Under the pieces are notes generated by a model that saw only the letters and a list, made by a program, of their open reading frames with translations, was not told the origin of the DNA and ran no database searches. Both the position numbers and the translations under genes were made by a program. A stretch of 64,000 nt of DNA from Gonatopus flavifemur (lineage: Eukaryota; Arthropoda; Insecta; Hymenoptera; Dryinidae). The DNA is taken from assembly GCA_018340375.1 (NCBI GenBank), contig JAFFJZ010000002.1:48008001-48072000 (forward strand). The letters are read 5' to 3'. Positions 11,155 to 22,817 of this stretch are shown piece after piece; position 1 is the first letter of the stretch; each line of letters begins with the position of its first letter.

Positions 11155-14100
11155 CTTCTATTACCGGCTTCTATTCTTTTATTACTTGGAACTAAGGTGA
11201 CCGGCCCCATCAATGAACACCTTAACCCCCATTAGCGAACAATCGTTCATTTATTATATCTTTCCTATGACATATTATTCTGAATTTATTTACATAACAG
11301 CAGTTGATTTAGCATCCAGTCAGTCATGCTTGGATGAAATTAAAACACTAAATGAAAAGTACTATGAATCAAAAACCAAAACGTTCATTAAAGGGGTCGC
11401 GTTCATGAATGAAGTCATCTACCTCAATTTTCACAACCAACTTCAGTTCATTCGGTCAAATTATTTTTTTCGGTGTTGATGAATTTGGGAATTGTTTTCA
11501 GTCAGCGGTGGACTATATCTGTATCAATTACAGAAGATTTATCGGTAATTTGAACCATAAATCGATCGATTACTGGGCTTCCTGCATGCGTTACCCCAAC
11601 AAACACAGTTGTATCAGCACTCACAGAAATGTTTCCTTATGGTAACAGAAATTTCATTATTATGAGAAAATTCTGTTCTCAACATAGGGACAATCCTAAT
11701 TATTCTTGTAGTAAGAAAAAAATTCTCTGGCCTCAAGTAAAATTGGATAATCTTTGCATTAGAATATTGAATCTTACATTAAGAAAAATAGTCTTGAGAT
11801 CACCATAAGCAATTTTCAAATGAGACTTAGAGATTTTCTCGATGCAATGAATTTTTTATTGAGGGTAATGAAATCTTTCCTGTTATTCAATCAACATTTT
11901 GTATCTTCCGATATGTTTTAGACCAGTTTTATATGCCCAATTCTCGTCTCAAACTCGTCTGAGAGACATCTAAAACCAAGATATCGCAAGACACAAAATG
12001 TTGACTGTGTACAATAATTGAGTTTTTCCAAATAAAATATCGGTGTATCACTTGAGACGGTATCTGGCTGACGGTACACTGGTCGATACTCTTGTACTTT
12101 CAAAATATTCGACAAGACGTGGCATTTCTATAATGTATAATAAAGGAAAACCAACAATACAGAGCTTCATTTGATCATCACTGTTTTGAAGTTTATGATT
12201 ATTATTCCACTTTACAACACGATACATTGGAATCAATCTTGAAACCTCTATTACTGACCAATCTGCTGCCAATTAAGGAGAGAGGAGCATATCGTTAAGC
12301 GTGACTTCTAGGAATATTCATGTAGTTTCAGCGTAAGAAAATTTTTCTTACCACAAGAAGCGATAGTTCTCACAAGAAATTAAGATTCTCACGTTGAACA
12401 AAAGTCATGAATCATATTTTTTCCTACTGACAATCCGTGATATGATTACTTCTAAGCAAGACCGCTTTTTGATCAGAGAGTACACGGAGAAAACAGTAAT
12501 GAGAAAAATGATGTAATTTGTCGAAAATTTTACCATAATTTATAGAGTGTGAGCGTTCGTCTGTACCTATTTCAAAAAATACCATAATAAATGGAAAAAA
12601 TTGTTCATAGTAAAATCCAATAGAATTCTATGACACGTTTTCCAATGATTCATGCATGTTCTACTATGACGGAAAACAAATTTTGGTACACGTCATCACA
12701 AGAAAACTCCAAGCGACTGAAGTGATATTTTTGCCAGACAGTATGGGACTTTTTCTGTGCATACAACGATTTCCAAAAAGTATGAAATATAGCTTTATGA
12801 TAACAATCCGGCTGATCAGAAAATAATTAGAATGAGAGGAGGGGGGGGGGGTGGCGGCGGCTTTTTTGGCACCTCTCTTCTCGTCCTCCCTCTTTGTTCT
12901 GTGTGTTTTCATTTCATGGTGACGGGTGTTGGATTCTGCCATCTTGGGACTGCAATTAGACAAGATTTTGATCATGCAGGAAGGTATTTTTTTATATACC
13001 ATATAACAAAGTGTATCTCTAATGACGGGGTCCCCCTTCTCACGATTGTCTGCTTGGCTGTGCTGCTCCTATGATGATGATGATGAACTGGAACACAAGA
13101 AAATTCCTCAACGCGCAAATGTGATGTATACATCGTGCATATGTATAAGCTCAAGAAGAATGAAGTTATAGTGACGCATGTAATGATCAGTTTATACACG
13201 AATTGAACAATCTCGACTCCACTCGTGAGAAAATTGGAATGATAGGAGCGCTCCACTGTGCCACTTAATGGAAGTGAATTCAAATGAAAGGCGGCAAAGT
13301 GAACTTCCACAGTATTGTAGCGAGTATTCATCACACCTCTTACAATACAAAAGTTGTATGAAGGAATTTTTGTGTTTCATTGATTCAAAAAATCTAATAT
13401 ATCAAATTCTTACATGGGTTCTATACGACACTTGTGGAAGATTCAAATATAACCTCATTGTCGTTTTAATGACATCCAGCGTAATTTTCTATTCAGGCAA
13501 TCTTCATCAATCTGAAATTGAACAATGACAAAAACGAGAATTGATGTTTCTGAAGTTTGAATCGTTTATTGAAAGTAATGAGTAATCAAATAACGAAACT
13601 TTTGACTGCTAAGGTTTTAAATCTTTCAGTGCAGTTGTTGAATGATATCTTTTATTAAATAGAACTGAGCCGAAAATATAAATGTCAATTATTCAATAGA
13701 TTCTGTTCTATTGGATTTTCGTTTTGTTTCAAAAAACAATTCAAATTGAACCAGCATAAAAATTTTATCAATCCGAGAATGCTGTCGAATAAGAAGGTTC
13801 AAACAGAAAAAGTAGTATGTTGAATTCAAAATAGAGAATGTGATGAAGAAACAAAAACATATACACACATATCTACATAAATGAGGTAAAAGAAATGACA
13901 ATGCCCACCATTAATCATGAGAACATTTTTATTCAATCAAGCGATGGAATATAAATTATGTTTATTCATGTTGTTTCATACAGTTATCCTCAAGTTTTTC
14001 ATTGAGGACATAAATTTCACATCTCATTTATAATATTATCAATATAATAAATCACAAATAAGTGTAAAAACATAATTGCAGATGACAATAATAAAGATGC

Positions 14101-14769
14101 ACAGCAGTAAATTTTCGTTTATTTGAAAATCTTCTGTCTCTCGGTCGTTCGTTCGTTCGGAAATCATCGGCGAACGTCGGGGGATGGTTTACGTACGCAC
14201 ACTTATAATTCGCCGTAAAATCGAATAATGTTTTGAATACAAATGAATCATTTTTCCCATACTAAATCGGATTTTAGGAATATCAAAGAATATGCCATAC
14301 TGGTATTGCTTTAATCAACTGAAGTTGTTGTGAAGTTTTAAATAATACATTCTGATTCATTCCGTTACGGATAGCGATATATGTTATTATGAATGAATGA
14401 TATATATGTTTGATTATTTTTGCCATCAGTATGGTACTTTTGAAAGACCCGTCTCTCAAAATTGAATTCACAAATATTAAACTTTCAAAGTCAAATTGCA
14501 TATCTTCTTATTGGTTCAAGACTAACGCTCGGACTCTAGACATTATGGTAATATTTTCCACAAATCATGACAGTTTTCTCAATTCTGTTCTCTCCGTGTA
14601 TTTGTTTTTGGAGAATAAAATGATGGTAACAGCAAGAAATAATTTCTGTGAGTGAGGAATAAAAGTATACTGCCTTCAATTTTTGATCAAACGAGCGATT
14701 GATTGAATAAAAAATATTCCTATAATATTTATTAGGACGGACACATAATATTTTAGGAATGTTCTGGTA
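11155..14769. other. AT-rich stretch without identified gene
   Basis: No convincing coding exon. Contains a G-run with GGC repeats (12,838-12,862) and a GAT microsatellite at 13,072-13,086. A lone TACACGGAGAAAAC terminus at 12,481 has no partner that I can find and may be a truncated CAC-G element. Confidence 0.5.
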
Positions 14770-15068
14770 CACGGAAAGACCGGGTCTATTAATATTTAGA
14801 AAAATGACTGTGAATTTAGGGAAAACCAGGATCGCTGAAAAATATTCGTAGTGAGTCTACTAAAAATTCGTAATCGATGTATTAACAATTGATAGTTTCA
14901 CTGTGAAAAATACCAATGAAACTATCAACTGTTAATATTTTGACTACAAATTTTTGGTAGACTCTCTACGAAGATTTTTTAGCGATCCTCTTTTTACCTA
15001 AATTGACAGTCATTTTTCTGAACGTTGATAAATTCTTTCTGAATATTAATTGACCCGGTCTTTCCATG
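14770..15068. mobile_element. CAC-G family hairpin, TA duplication
   Basis: A 299-bp palindrome: ends CACGGAAAGACCGGGTC and GACCCGGTCTTTCCATG with TA on each side. Arms continue through AAAAATGACTGTGAATTTAG and GTTTCACTG / CAATGAAAC to the centre near 14,910. No coding capacity. Confidence 0.85.
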
Positions 15069-15267
15069 TATAATATTCTGATGATATTATGGGGATATTA
15101 TGTGCCATTAGAGATACGGAGAAAAAAGGTTTCGATATTCCAACGAATCCCTCTTTACTGAGTAGATTGAATGATCTAACAATGAAACTTCGTTGTTCTC
15201 TGCTTTTACTGAGATAGAGAATTGTTTCGCTAACATAGTAGATAATTTGCTACGTCAGCACTTTATT

Positions 15268-15480
15268 AAGCTGTAGCTGCGAATTATTTAAAGATGGTAG
15301 CTAATTTTCCAGTATCATGTATAAAATTGCAATCAACTTCAGCTAGAGGAGTCGACATTTTTTGCTGTAGCAAGTAAAAAATCGCTGTCACAGTTGACAA
15401 GATTGCTGTTCTATCGAAAGATACTCAGCAGCGCAATCAGGTTTCCGCCGAAACAGTGATATTTTTGCTATTCCAGCGAA
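15268..15480. repeat. GCTGTNNCAGC-rich repeat, copy 1
   Basis: Repeated short palindromes built on GCTGT/ACAGC (AGCTGTAGCTGCG, TTTGCTGTAGCAA, TCGCTGTCACAGTTG, CAGCAGCG) resemble 19,104-19,390, 20,164-20,520 and 34,454-34,823. A TACGGAGAAAAAAGG terminus lies upstream at 15,115, but the right end was not found. Confidence 0.5.
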
Positions 15481-18393
15481 TTGTCCCCTCAATGTACGAG
15501 TATTGTGTTCTCCATTTCAAAGAAATTCGACAGAAGTGCATTTTCAGCTAATATCATTGCTTTGGTTCACAGATTTCTAATAATCGATGAGTATTTGTCA
15601 GAATAGATAGACATCATTTAGGAATTCTCTGGTAGTTTTCGTGTCGGTAGGGTATTCGTGACTAGATGACCGTATATTGACTTGTTCAATAGAATTATTT
15701 GATTTATGGATTATCATGCGGGTGAAATCGTTCAGAGATATTACGTGTGACAACCTATATCAATTACAGGACTAGATTTCATGCCACGGAAATGAAATAC
15801 GAAATGAATGATCTTATTTTATCGTGTACCAATTGTAATGCGAATTGTTCTGAGGAGTGAAATATGCATGTTTCATGAATTCAGCACAGGTCACTGTACT
15901 CGAATATCAATTCACATCATTGGCTACGTTGTCTATCATTGAAATGTAGTTCGAGCGTCACGCGACTCGACTGTTCTGGATTAATAGAGATGATAAACTT
16001 CAGTTCCAATGCGAAAATTCGCAATATTTTTATTGGAAAGTGAATTTTTAGGTAGAACATCGATAATGAAAGAGTTAAATGATTTGTTTTCCTGACTTTC
16101 GATCATTTTTGCATTCCCACGTAGAACGATTCCAGAGAGAATTTTTCAGCGTTTCATATGTGGAAAATATTTTATGGATTTTCCACTCACGAAGTTATGA
16201 ATCTTGAAATAATCTGGAATAGTAATCAATGGAAATTGTAATGCTTCTCATTTTCGCTTTTTATACGTCAGTTTTTCTCATATATACTTATGACTTTTTA
16301 CATTCAACATAATTTGAAATCTTCTGGCTGTACTTCGATCATAAAGTCCTTTCTTGTTCACCATTTCTTTCTTGTAGTATATTTTTTAATATTCCATCAT
16401 GTCATAATCTTTACATTATCAAACGCTATCTTCTTCTCCTTACGATGTTTTACAGCACTCTACTCTTGACATTCATTTTGTTCAGGGATTTTATCTTTTA
16501 TTCATTACTTTCTCAACTGTTCCACTTTGAAAGTTATTGTGTACAACAATGTTTTAAGAAAAAAATAAATAAAAGTGAAAAATTTGAGAAAGATCGCGAA
16601 AACTATAAATCAAATAAATGAGCAAATACAAGCATCTGTTTGAAATTAAGAAAGGAATTTTTCATCGGACCGATAATATTTCTATCATGAAATTTACATG
16701 TATCTCGTTTTACGTGCCATCTGTGTCTTTCTGTAATTCCATTTGCTTTTTTCTCATTCTCTTTTCCTGTTTTTTGTGCCCATGTTGTGCTTCTTGCACA
16801 TTTTATCCATTCTTCTCGGTGTACCAAATTGTGTCGTTCAAGAGGAGTACATTAATTATTGATACGTGCAACCTTCAAGAATAATTTTTGCCATATCTCT
16901 CTTTACCCTACTTTCGCACATATCAGCATCAGCGTGATCGTTATCCGAGACACAAACCGTGCACTGTTGTTTCGTTTAATGTGCACTGTTTCTCATTGCG
17001 GGCTCCATAAGAAAACTCATTCAAAAAAGTGTTTCGTCTGTTCTATGCTTTGCCATTAAAATATTGTATAAAGGAAATTTTGAAAAATTATTTTCAAATT
17101 TTCTCACTGTACGATTGTCAATGTGCGAAATTGGAAACGGAACCCAATCACACATCCGTACATCTCGTTGCAGTGAAACAAACACATTCCAATTTATTAC
17201 ATATAGGCAGTTTAATTGATTCATCTCTCTTCTCGATGTATCATCAGGGTTCATAAGTTTCTTTACCCCTTAATTTTCCTTTCAACGCTTCATCTAGATG
17301 TACGAGGAGAGAAGAATAGAGTTTTATAATAGAGTAGAAGAAGGTTGTTGTATAATTAATAAACCTGCGTGGAGGAGTTCTTGTTTTGAAACTGTTCATA
17401 AATTACATGACTTCAAAAGAGTGGGTGGAGACTTTGGCAATTGATCATCAGAGATTATAAGGGATAACAGTACCGAAAGATAGTGGAATTCAAAAGCAGT
17501 TTCATGTAAGCCCATCGATAATATCATTGCGTTTAATTAATATAGGAGCAATTTAATTGATTGAAATGACTGCGTACAGAAAATGTGGAATAAAATCATG
17601 ATTTCTCATACAGATTCGACAGGAAGTTTGACATTTTCTCATTCTCCCCATATACGTTCTAAAGATATCTCTATGACACGATGATCATGGTTGAACAAGA
17701 TATTTCTAATAATAATAATAATAATAGAATTTTCGTTATGTTACAGATATACTCGTGGAGATTTAATTTCGCGGGCGAGAGGCTTCAAAGTCTGTTGAAG
17801 GCGAGAAAATGAATCAAGAGGCCGGTATTATTTGTAAAAGAACAAGAGCTGGAGCGCGTGTATGCGTAGATAGAAGTTTCACGAGAACCAAGAAAGATAA
17901 TACTTCCTCGAATATGACTGGATCTTGTTAGCCCCAAGGAGAATTCTCAGGAGAATGGAGTTTAACAATCTCATGGATGTTTTCTAACGAGAGAAAATTG
18001 ATGCGCCTTGAAAAAGAAGAGAAAAGAATCTATGAAAATATCACTATAATGAAATCCCAAACGGGTTCTTTGTGGGGTGTAATAAACTCCAGTCTGAATA
18101 CAATAATTGTTCTTCGAGAGTTTTATTTATGAGAAGAATAGTGCATTCATTTGGCAAATACGGATAAGCATTTTTCCTCTGTGATGTTTTTTAACAGTAT
18201 ACTTGAATTCTCTCGCAAATTCAATCGTCGTTCCATTCGAGAGAAAAATAGGGAGAGTGAGGATAGTGGTACGCCAAAAGCTTACCAGAAATTCACGTGC
18301 TTGGGATCTTTACGCAGTTCTCTTTTAAGGGTATGCCAAGGTGGCACAGAAGTTGAAGAAGAGAAGGGAAAAGAAGAAAAACGCGGGAGGAAA
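15481..18393. other. AT-rich stretch without identified gene
   Basis: No domain-bearing frame. An (AAT)n microsatellite lies at 17,706-17,725. The 16.6-17.3 kb portion has overlapping open frames on both strands, as expected by chance in such DNA. Confidence 0.5.
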
Positions 18394-18433
18394 GGAAGAA
18401 AGGAAGGAAGGAAGGAAGGAAGGAAGAAGGAAA
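18394..18433 (+). repeat. (GGAA)n purine-rich microsatellite
   Basis: Repeated GGAAGGAAGGAAGGAAGGAA within a longer purine-only run on the plus strand. Confidence 0.9.
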
Positions 18434-18538
18434 AGGAACTCTCTCCCGCGAGGCATTATTAAAGTTCTCGCGACCGCTCTAATCTAGGTGTAACGTTCAC
18501 GTTTACGTGGCCGGAACGAAAACTATGCAGCACGGGGC

Positions 18539-18913
18539 ATGGCGATGAAGGAGCCAAGAATTGGTGGCAATGGTGATAGTGGTGGTGGTGGTGGTGGTAG
18601 TGGTGGTGTTGGTAGTGGTGATACTAGTGTTGGTAGTGCTAGCAGTGTTACTCCACACAGTGAACATACTAAGAACGATAAAAAGAAGAAAGAAAGAAAC
18701 AAAAAGCTGGACTTATACCAGAAGGTCTGCGAGGGCCGGCATGTGTTTTTCCTGTACTTGAGCATCTGTATTCTACTTCCTACCTCAATATCTTCCGGTT
18801 CGTACATACATTTTTTTACGTTTTCTGTATGTTTTGCAAACCAAGTCATACACAGAGACAGAAAAAGGAATGAAATAGAAGTTGAAAAGCTCTTGGCGAA
18901 GTGGGATTATTGA
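18539..18913 (+). CDS. Possible coding exon: Gly-rich, basic, then hydrophobic segment
   Basis: The frame opens with MAMKEPRIGGNGDSGG in a reasonable start context (GGGGCATGG) and has 124 codons. Residues 9-35 are Gly/Ser-rich and come from a GGT microsatellite (18,580-18,640). Residues 44-60 are strongly basic (KNDKKKKERNKK). Next comes KLDLYQKVCEGRH and a hydrophobic stretch VFFLYLSICILLPTSIS of membrane-span length. The local base composition is richer in G+C than its surroundings, and no transposon is recognisable here. After the hydrophobic stretch the frame loses character, so a real exon would probably end by about 18,800 at a splice donor I cannot fix. I do not recognise the protein. 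It may be the first exon of a membrane-protein gene that continues outside the window, or a chance frame caused by the microsatellite. Confidence 0.25.
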   Translation: MAMKEPRIGGNGDSGGGGGGSGGVGSGDTSVGSASSVTPHSEHTKNDKKKKERNKKLDLYQKVCEGRHVFFLYLSICILLPTSISSGSYIHFFTFSVCFANQVIHRDRKRNEIEVEKLLAKWDY

Positions 18914-19103
18914 GTCTAAACTTTGTAACAAGCAATCTACGATTCTAGGAACGGCGGTTGATAATTTTGTCAAAATGATTTCAACTGTGATGTGTGTTTC
19001 GTATTTTCGGAACACTTTTCATATACCTATGTATGCACAAACATTGAAACAACTTTGGTCTAGCAAAAATCATTATGGCTATTCGGGAATATCCGAAGAA
19101 GCA

Positions 19104-19390
19104 CACTGAGGAAATAAATTTTCTGGAGCAACAATTTTATTCCTGTGACAGCAATCTATTTGCTACGATAGCGATTTTCTAGCTGCGGCAGCAGAAAATG
19201 TTCACTTTTCTAGCCAAATTTGTTTGCTATTCTGTGTATGATAGAGAATATTTTGCTGTTAATTAATCATGTTGCTTTCTCTTCAATTCAGTTGACCGTG
19301 GCAACGGCATTTTAGCCAGGTTGGCAAAAGATTTAATATTCTGTATACAATACATCAATTTCCTACGTCACTAAATGTTTGTTCTCTGTG
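19104..19390. mobile_element. CAC-G family element with GCTGT repeats, CA duplication
   Basis: A 287-bp element with ends CACTGAGGAAATAAATTTTC and TTTGTTCTCTGTG, with CA on both sides (19,102-19,103; 19,391-19,392). Internal motifs TTCCTGTGACAGCAATC and AGCTGCGGCAGCA are those of the GCTGTNNCAGC group. Confidence 0.7.
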
Positions 19391-19697
19391 CATTCCTTCG
19401 GGATTATTCGTACCTTTCAGTCTGTATACTGTTGAAATAATAGTTAAATTTGCCTTCAGAAAAAGTGGTGGAGTTTTTTCTCATTTTTTCGGGAGTTCAA
19501 CACTCAAAAAGTGAAATAATTTCTCAAAATGGAGGAGAAATTCCCTATTTTTGATACAAAAGTAATTCCCTCACGATCAGGGGATAGCATCCACCACTGT
19601 AGTGATAAAAACCGCTTATCATATTTTTTACAGTGTTCGATATTTCATTACACGCAAACTGTGTACGGGGTTCATTCACGGAAAAGAAAGAAATTTG
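19391..19697. other. Spacer between two CAC-G elements
   Basis: AT-rich, with no gene or repeat end that I can support. Overlapping 60-70 codon frames on both strands look like chance. Confidence 0.4.
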
Positions 19698-20163
19698 CAC
19701 TGAGAGAAAAAATTTGTAAAATTTACATCTCACACTGAAAGAAAAATTTGGTTCCCATAACCATGTTTTTGACTTTTACCATGTCATATAGTTGTCACAA
19801 CCAGATTTATGTGATTTTGTTTTGTTTTCCTGGTTGTCATGATCAAATTTCAAGTCACTGTAACCATAAATCCTTTACCATGCGAGCACTGTTTCTGTGA
19901 CCATGTTGCTTTTTTTCTCAATGCATTGAGGAAATATACGGATGATTCAGAATATAGTTCAAGCGACCACAATTTTGGTTGATTTTACAACAAAGAATGT
20001 GAAATATACCACAGCTGATGTGAAATATACCATAGCTGATGTGTATCTTACATTCCCTGCGGTAAAATCAACTAAAATTGTAGTAGTTGGCACGATAATT
20101 TTAAATCGTTCATATCTTTACTCAACGAGAATTCAATTTTACAAATTTTTTTTTTTTGATGTG
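19698..20163. mobile_element. CAC-G family element, hosting a nested copy
   Basis: Ends CACTGAGAGAAAAAATTTG and AATTTTACAAATTTTTTTT are inverted (right end read to GATGTG at about 20,163). The centre (19,966-20,087) is a hairpin, ACAATTTTGGTTGATTTTAC against GTAAAATCAACTAAAATTGT, holding repeats of GCTGATGTGAAATATACCA. The element at 19,733-19,923 is inserted in its left arm. The outer right terminus is uncertain. Confidence 0.5.
19733..19923. mobile_element. CAC-G family element nested, CA duplication
   Basis: A 191-bp element with ends CACTGAAAGAAAAATTTGG and GCTTTTTTTCTCAATG, flanked by CA (19,731-19,732; 19,924-19,925). The interior has alternating CCATAACCATG / TTTACCATG motifs. Confidence 0.65.
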
Positions 20164-20520
20164 CTCTGACAGCTAAGTCTAATTTTACTGGGTCCCTTTC
20201 CCTGGAGCATCAAATTTTTTGCTGTGACAGCGAACTATCTGTTATCACAGCAATCTTGCTACCTACGACACCGATTTTTCAGCTATGGCAGCAACGAATG
20301 TTTGCTCCTCCAGCAAATTTCGGTTTTATATACAGAATGGCAAACAAATTTTGCTGGAAAGTCAACATTTTTTGCTGCCACAGCTAAAAATTCGCTGTCA
20401 TAGTTAGCAAGATTAGTATGACAGCAAATAGAATGTTGTCACAACAAAAAATTTGCTAATCCAGCAAAAGTTACCCAGCAGAATTGAATTTTACTGACAC
20501 AAAAAATCTGTTCCTCCGTG
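20164..20520. repeat. GCTGTNNCAGC-rich element, right end CTCCGTG
   Basis: At least eight copies of short palindromes such as TTTTTTGCTGTGACAGCGAA, CTGCCACAGCTAAAAATTCG and TTTGCTGGAAAG. It closely parallels 34,454-34,823, including the ACTGGGTCCCTTT / GCTGGGTTCCTTT block. The right end TTCCTCCGTG at 20,520 is typical of the CAC-G family. The left end is not defined because it abuts the preceding element. Confidence 0.6.
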
Positions 20521-20647
20521 TTTACCCCTACAACGCTGAAATGCATGTTCAACCTGCTGAAAGGAATTTGAAAAAAATGAATATGAATTCCTTAACTTCC
20601 TGACTTCAAAAATTCACTTTGATATCACGTGAAAAGTATACAAGCTA

Positions 20648-20941
20648 CACAGTAAAAAATTTTTCGTCAAATTCAACACACAAGCGAATGTTGACCATTT
20701 TTCTTCACACTCAATGTGTGTTGATTCCAGAGTGACACTTATAAAGTGTTAATTTGAACTCGAATAACATTTTAATGTGTTGAAAATGAATCGATCGCAC
20801 AGCATTTGATCAGTGTGTTAAATGAACACACAAAAGTGTTGAATATTCAACTCTTGAATTTTAACACGTAGTTGAATATTCAACACTTGAATTTTGACAT
20901 GTACTTCTTTTTTACACAATGACGGAATTTTTTTTACTGTG
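20648..20941. mobile_element. CAC-G family element with AACACTTGAATT repeats, TA duplication
   Basis: A 294-bp element with ends CACAGTAAAAAATTTTTCGTCA and its inverse TGACGGAATTTTTTTTACTGTG; TA on each side. Subterminal motif CAACACTTGAATTTTRACAY is repeated three times toward the right, with ACACA/TGTGT motifs toward the left. Confidence 0.75.
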
Positions 20942-21337
20942 TAGGTGGATAAGTTTCCATATAAAGGATTTCCACCTCTCAAAACTCAATGGAAAATTAA
21001 TTCAATTTATGGACATGATGGTTGAATATTTTAAAATATGGTCGACCTCAAAACAGGTGTAATGAAATTGAATTTGTTATGTTACTGTGGGAGAGTCGGA
21101 TTACGTAACATTACTCTACAGAAGCATCTCATTTCCTAGCTCTGGTGAGTTCTTGCACTTCAAGAGAAGATGAATCATCCAACGAACCACCTTACTAGAT
21201 ACCCACATGACCTCACACAGCACAAGATACTCATGCAAAACGTACAGTGGATTCATTTGATCCTCTTCTAATATCCCCAAAACGTGAACACCTGGAGGTG
21301 AATAATATTCTTTTCACTCCAAAAAAATAACATTATA
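20942..21337. other. AT-rich spacer
   Basis: No gene or repeat end supported. The stretch lies between a CAC-G element and a pogo-like MITE. Confidence 0.4.
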
Positions 21338-21441
21338 CAGTAAGACCCCGCAATAAAACCACTCACCTCCTTTATTCGACGCAAGGCAACAACCGTGCGA
21401 ATGAAGAAGAGGGTGCGTGTACTTATTGCGAGGTCTTACTG
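21338..21441. mobile_element. Pogo/Tigger-like MITE, copy 2
   Basis: A 104-bp element: ends CAGTAAGACCCCGCAATAA and TTATTGCGAGGTCTTACTG, TA on both sides. Same size and interior plan as 5,654-5,757. Confidence 0.8.
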
Positions 21442-21720
21442 TACACAGAAAAAAAAGTTGTCTCGATTCCACACCCATTGTTTCATATATAACGGAAACA
21501 ATCCCAGGTAGGAATTAACAAATGGCCCAAGCTTGGCCCGATCTTGGCCTAATTATGACTTATATTAGGCCAGAATCTATGAGAAAAAATGGCCCAAGCT
21601 TGGTGAAAGCTTGGGATGATAACCTCGTGCCAGGCTTGGTACTCAATGTTGCGCCAGAATGCAATGCCAAGCATGGACCAATGTCTCATGATATATGTAT
21701 TATGAGCACTTTGGAGCTTG

Positions 21721-21870
21721 CACTGTGAAGAGAAAGTCTTAAATTCAGCGCATTTCATGGCTGAATTTATAATGCAAACAACTTAAGCCGAAAAAACAAT
21801 CGCCGACACAATGGAAAAAGCATTGCCTGAAATTAAGATGCAAACAGATTAAGACTTTCTTTTTACAGTG
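21721..21870. mobile_element. CAC-G family MITE, TG duplication
   Basis: A 150-bp element with ends CACTGTGAAGAGAAAGTCTT and AAGACTTTCTTTTTACAGTG, flanked by TG on both sides (21,719-21,720; 21,871-21,872). TG rather than TA argues against a strict Tc1/mariner target. Confidence 0.8.
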
Positions 21871-22102
21871 TGGCTCATACGATTAAACCGGACCTGGCCC
21901 AAGTTGTGTATATTAACTTTTGCCATGCTTCAACCTGATTCTTCAAACATACTTCTTGGAGAAAAAAATGACATCATTTTTCATGCCATTCCTGCTAAAA
22001 CTTCCCCATAGAAAACGATAAGATTTTTAGCAGGGATATCGGTACAACTCTGTAAAAATCACAAACATGGAGATGTGGCATAGGTTCTCAAATAAACATT
22101 GG

Positions 22103-22436
22103 TTGTACATTGGCCCAATATTGGTTCACCATGCTTGACAGTTTAATGTTTTGCCAATCTTGAACCACTTGTTGTATAGGCATTCCTTATGAAACATGGT
22201 GTGGGTTCTCAAATAACAAACGGTTTTATATTGGATTGATATTGGTTCGCCATGTTTGGCAGTTCAATATTTTGCCAAGCTTGCACCAGTTGTCATATTG
22301 GCATTTCCTATGAAGCCCGGTATGGTTTATAGAATGAACAACGGTTGTATATTGAACCAATATTGGTTCGCGATGCTTGGCAGCCCAGTATTTTGCCGAA
22401 CATGGGCCAGTTGTCAATATTGGCATTTCCTCCCTG
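22103..22436 (+). repeat. Tandem repeat, about 120-bp unit, three copies
   Basis: Units start near 22,103, 22,222 and 22,343, each beginning GGTTKTAYATTG and containing AATATTGGTTCRCSATG, TTGCCAA and TATTGGCATTTCC. Copies differ by many substitutions, so the array is old. Confidence 0.75.
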
Positions 22437-22437
22437 G

Positions 22438-22580
22438 GAATATTTGTTTTCTCCCGAATACATTTGCTTTGGAACGAGAGAATATTATTTCAGTTGAAAA
22501 AAAATTTGAAACCTCAATTTGAACCGAGACAATATTTTCTTGATTCAAAGCAAATGTATTTGAGACAAGACCAATATTGT
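22438..22580. mobile_element. Hairpin MITE
   Basis: Arms AATACATTTGCTTTG...GAGAATATT (22,457 on) and AATATTTTCTTGA...CAAAGCAAATGTATT (to 22,560) are inverted. Weaker pairing continues outward (TTTGTTTTCTC / GAGACAAGACC). Mariner copy 1 lies 240 bp downstream. Confidence 0.55.
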
Positions 22581-22817
22581 TTTCGTTATAAATGGGACAA
22601 CCCGGATAGCATTGGGAGGTTTCTTGAACATCCACAAAATGTACTCGCTCACACAGAGAACATTCAAATAAGATCTCAGGACGTCATTTTGAGAACGTCA
22701 CATGGATGTCCGAGGGACATACAAATGTTCCGTAATGTTCTATTTCATCTTCACCAAGCGACGTTTTGGAGACGTATTCAATGAAGGTGTCGATGACGTT
22801 CTGCGATGCTACACATA

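Larger units (their letters stand above)
21502..22439. mobile_element. CCCAGGTAGGAA-ended element with tandem repeats
   Basis: Inverted ends TCCCAGGTAGGAATTAACA and TTTCCTCCCTGGGA. The left part holds GCCCAAGCTTGG motifs, which relate it to the repeats at 211-367 and 62,228-62,957. The right part is a three-unit tandem array (22,103-22,436). A 150-bp CAC-G element is nested at 21,721-21,870. The target duplication is not clear. Confidence 0.55.

Noticed and set aside
22103..22436. Regular repeats considered as a CRISPR array
   Set aside because: Units are about 120 bp, diverged and contiguous without spacers, in eukaryotic DNA.
22377..22784. 135-codon open frame
   Set aside because: Built from the end of a tandem repeat and a hairpin MITE.
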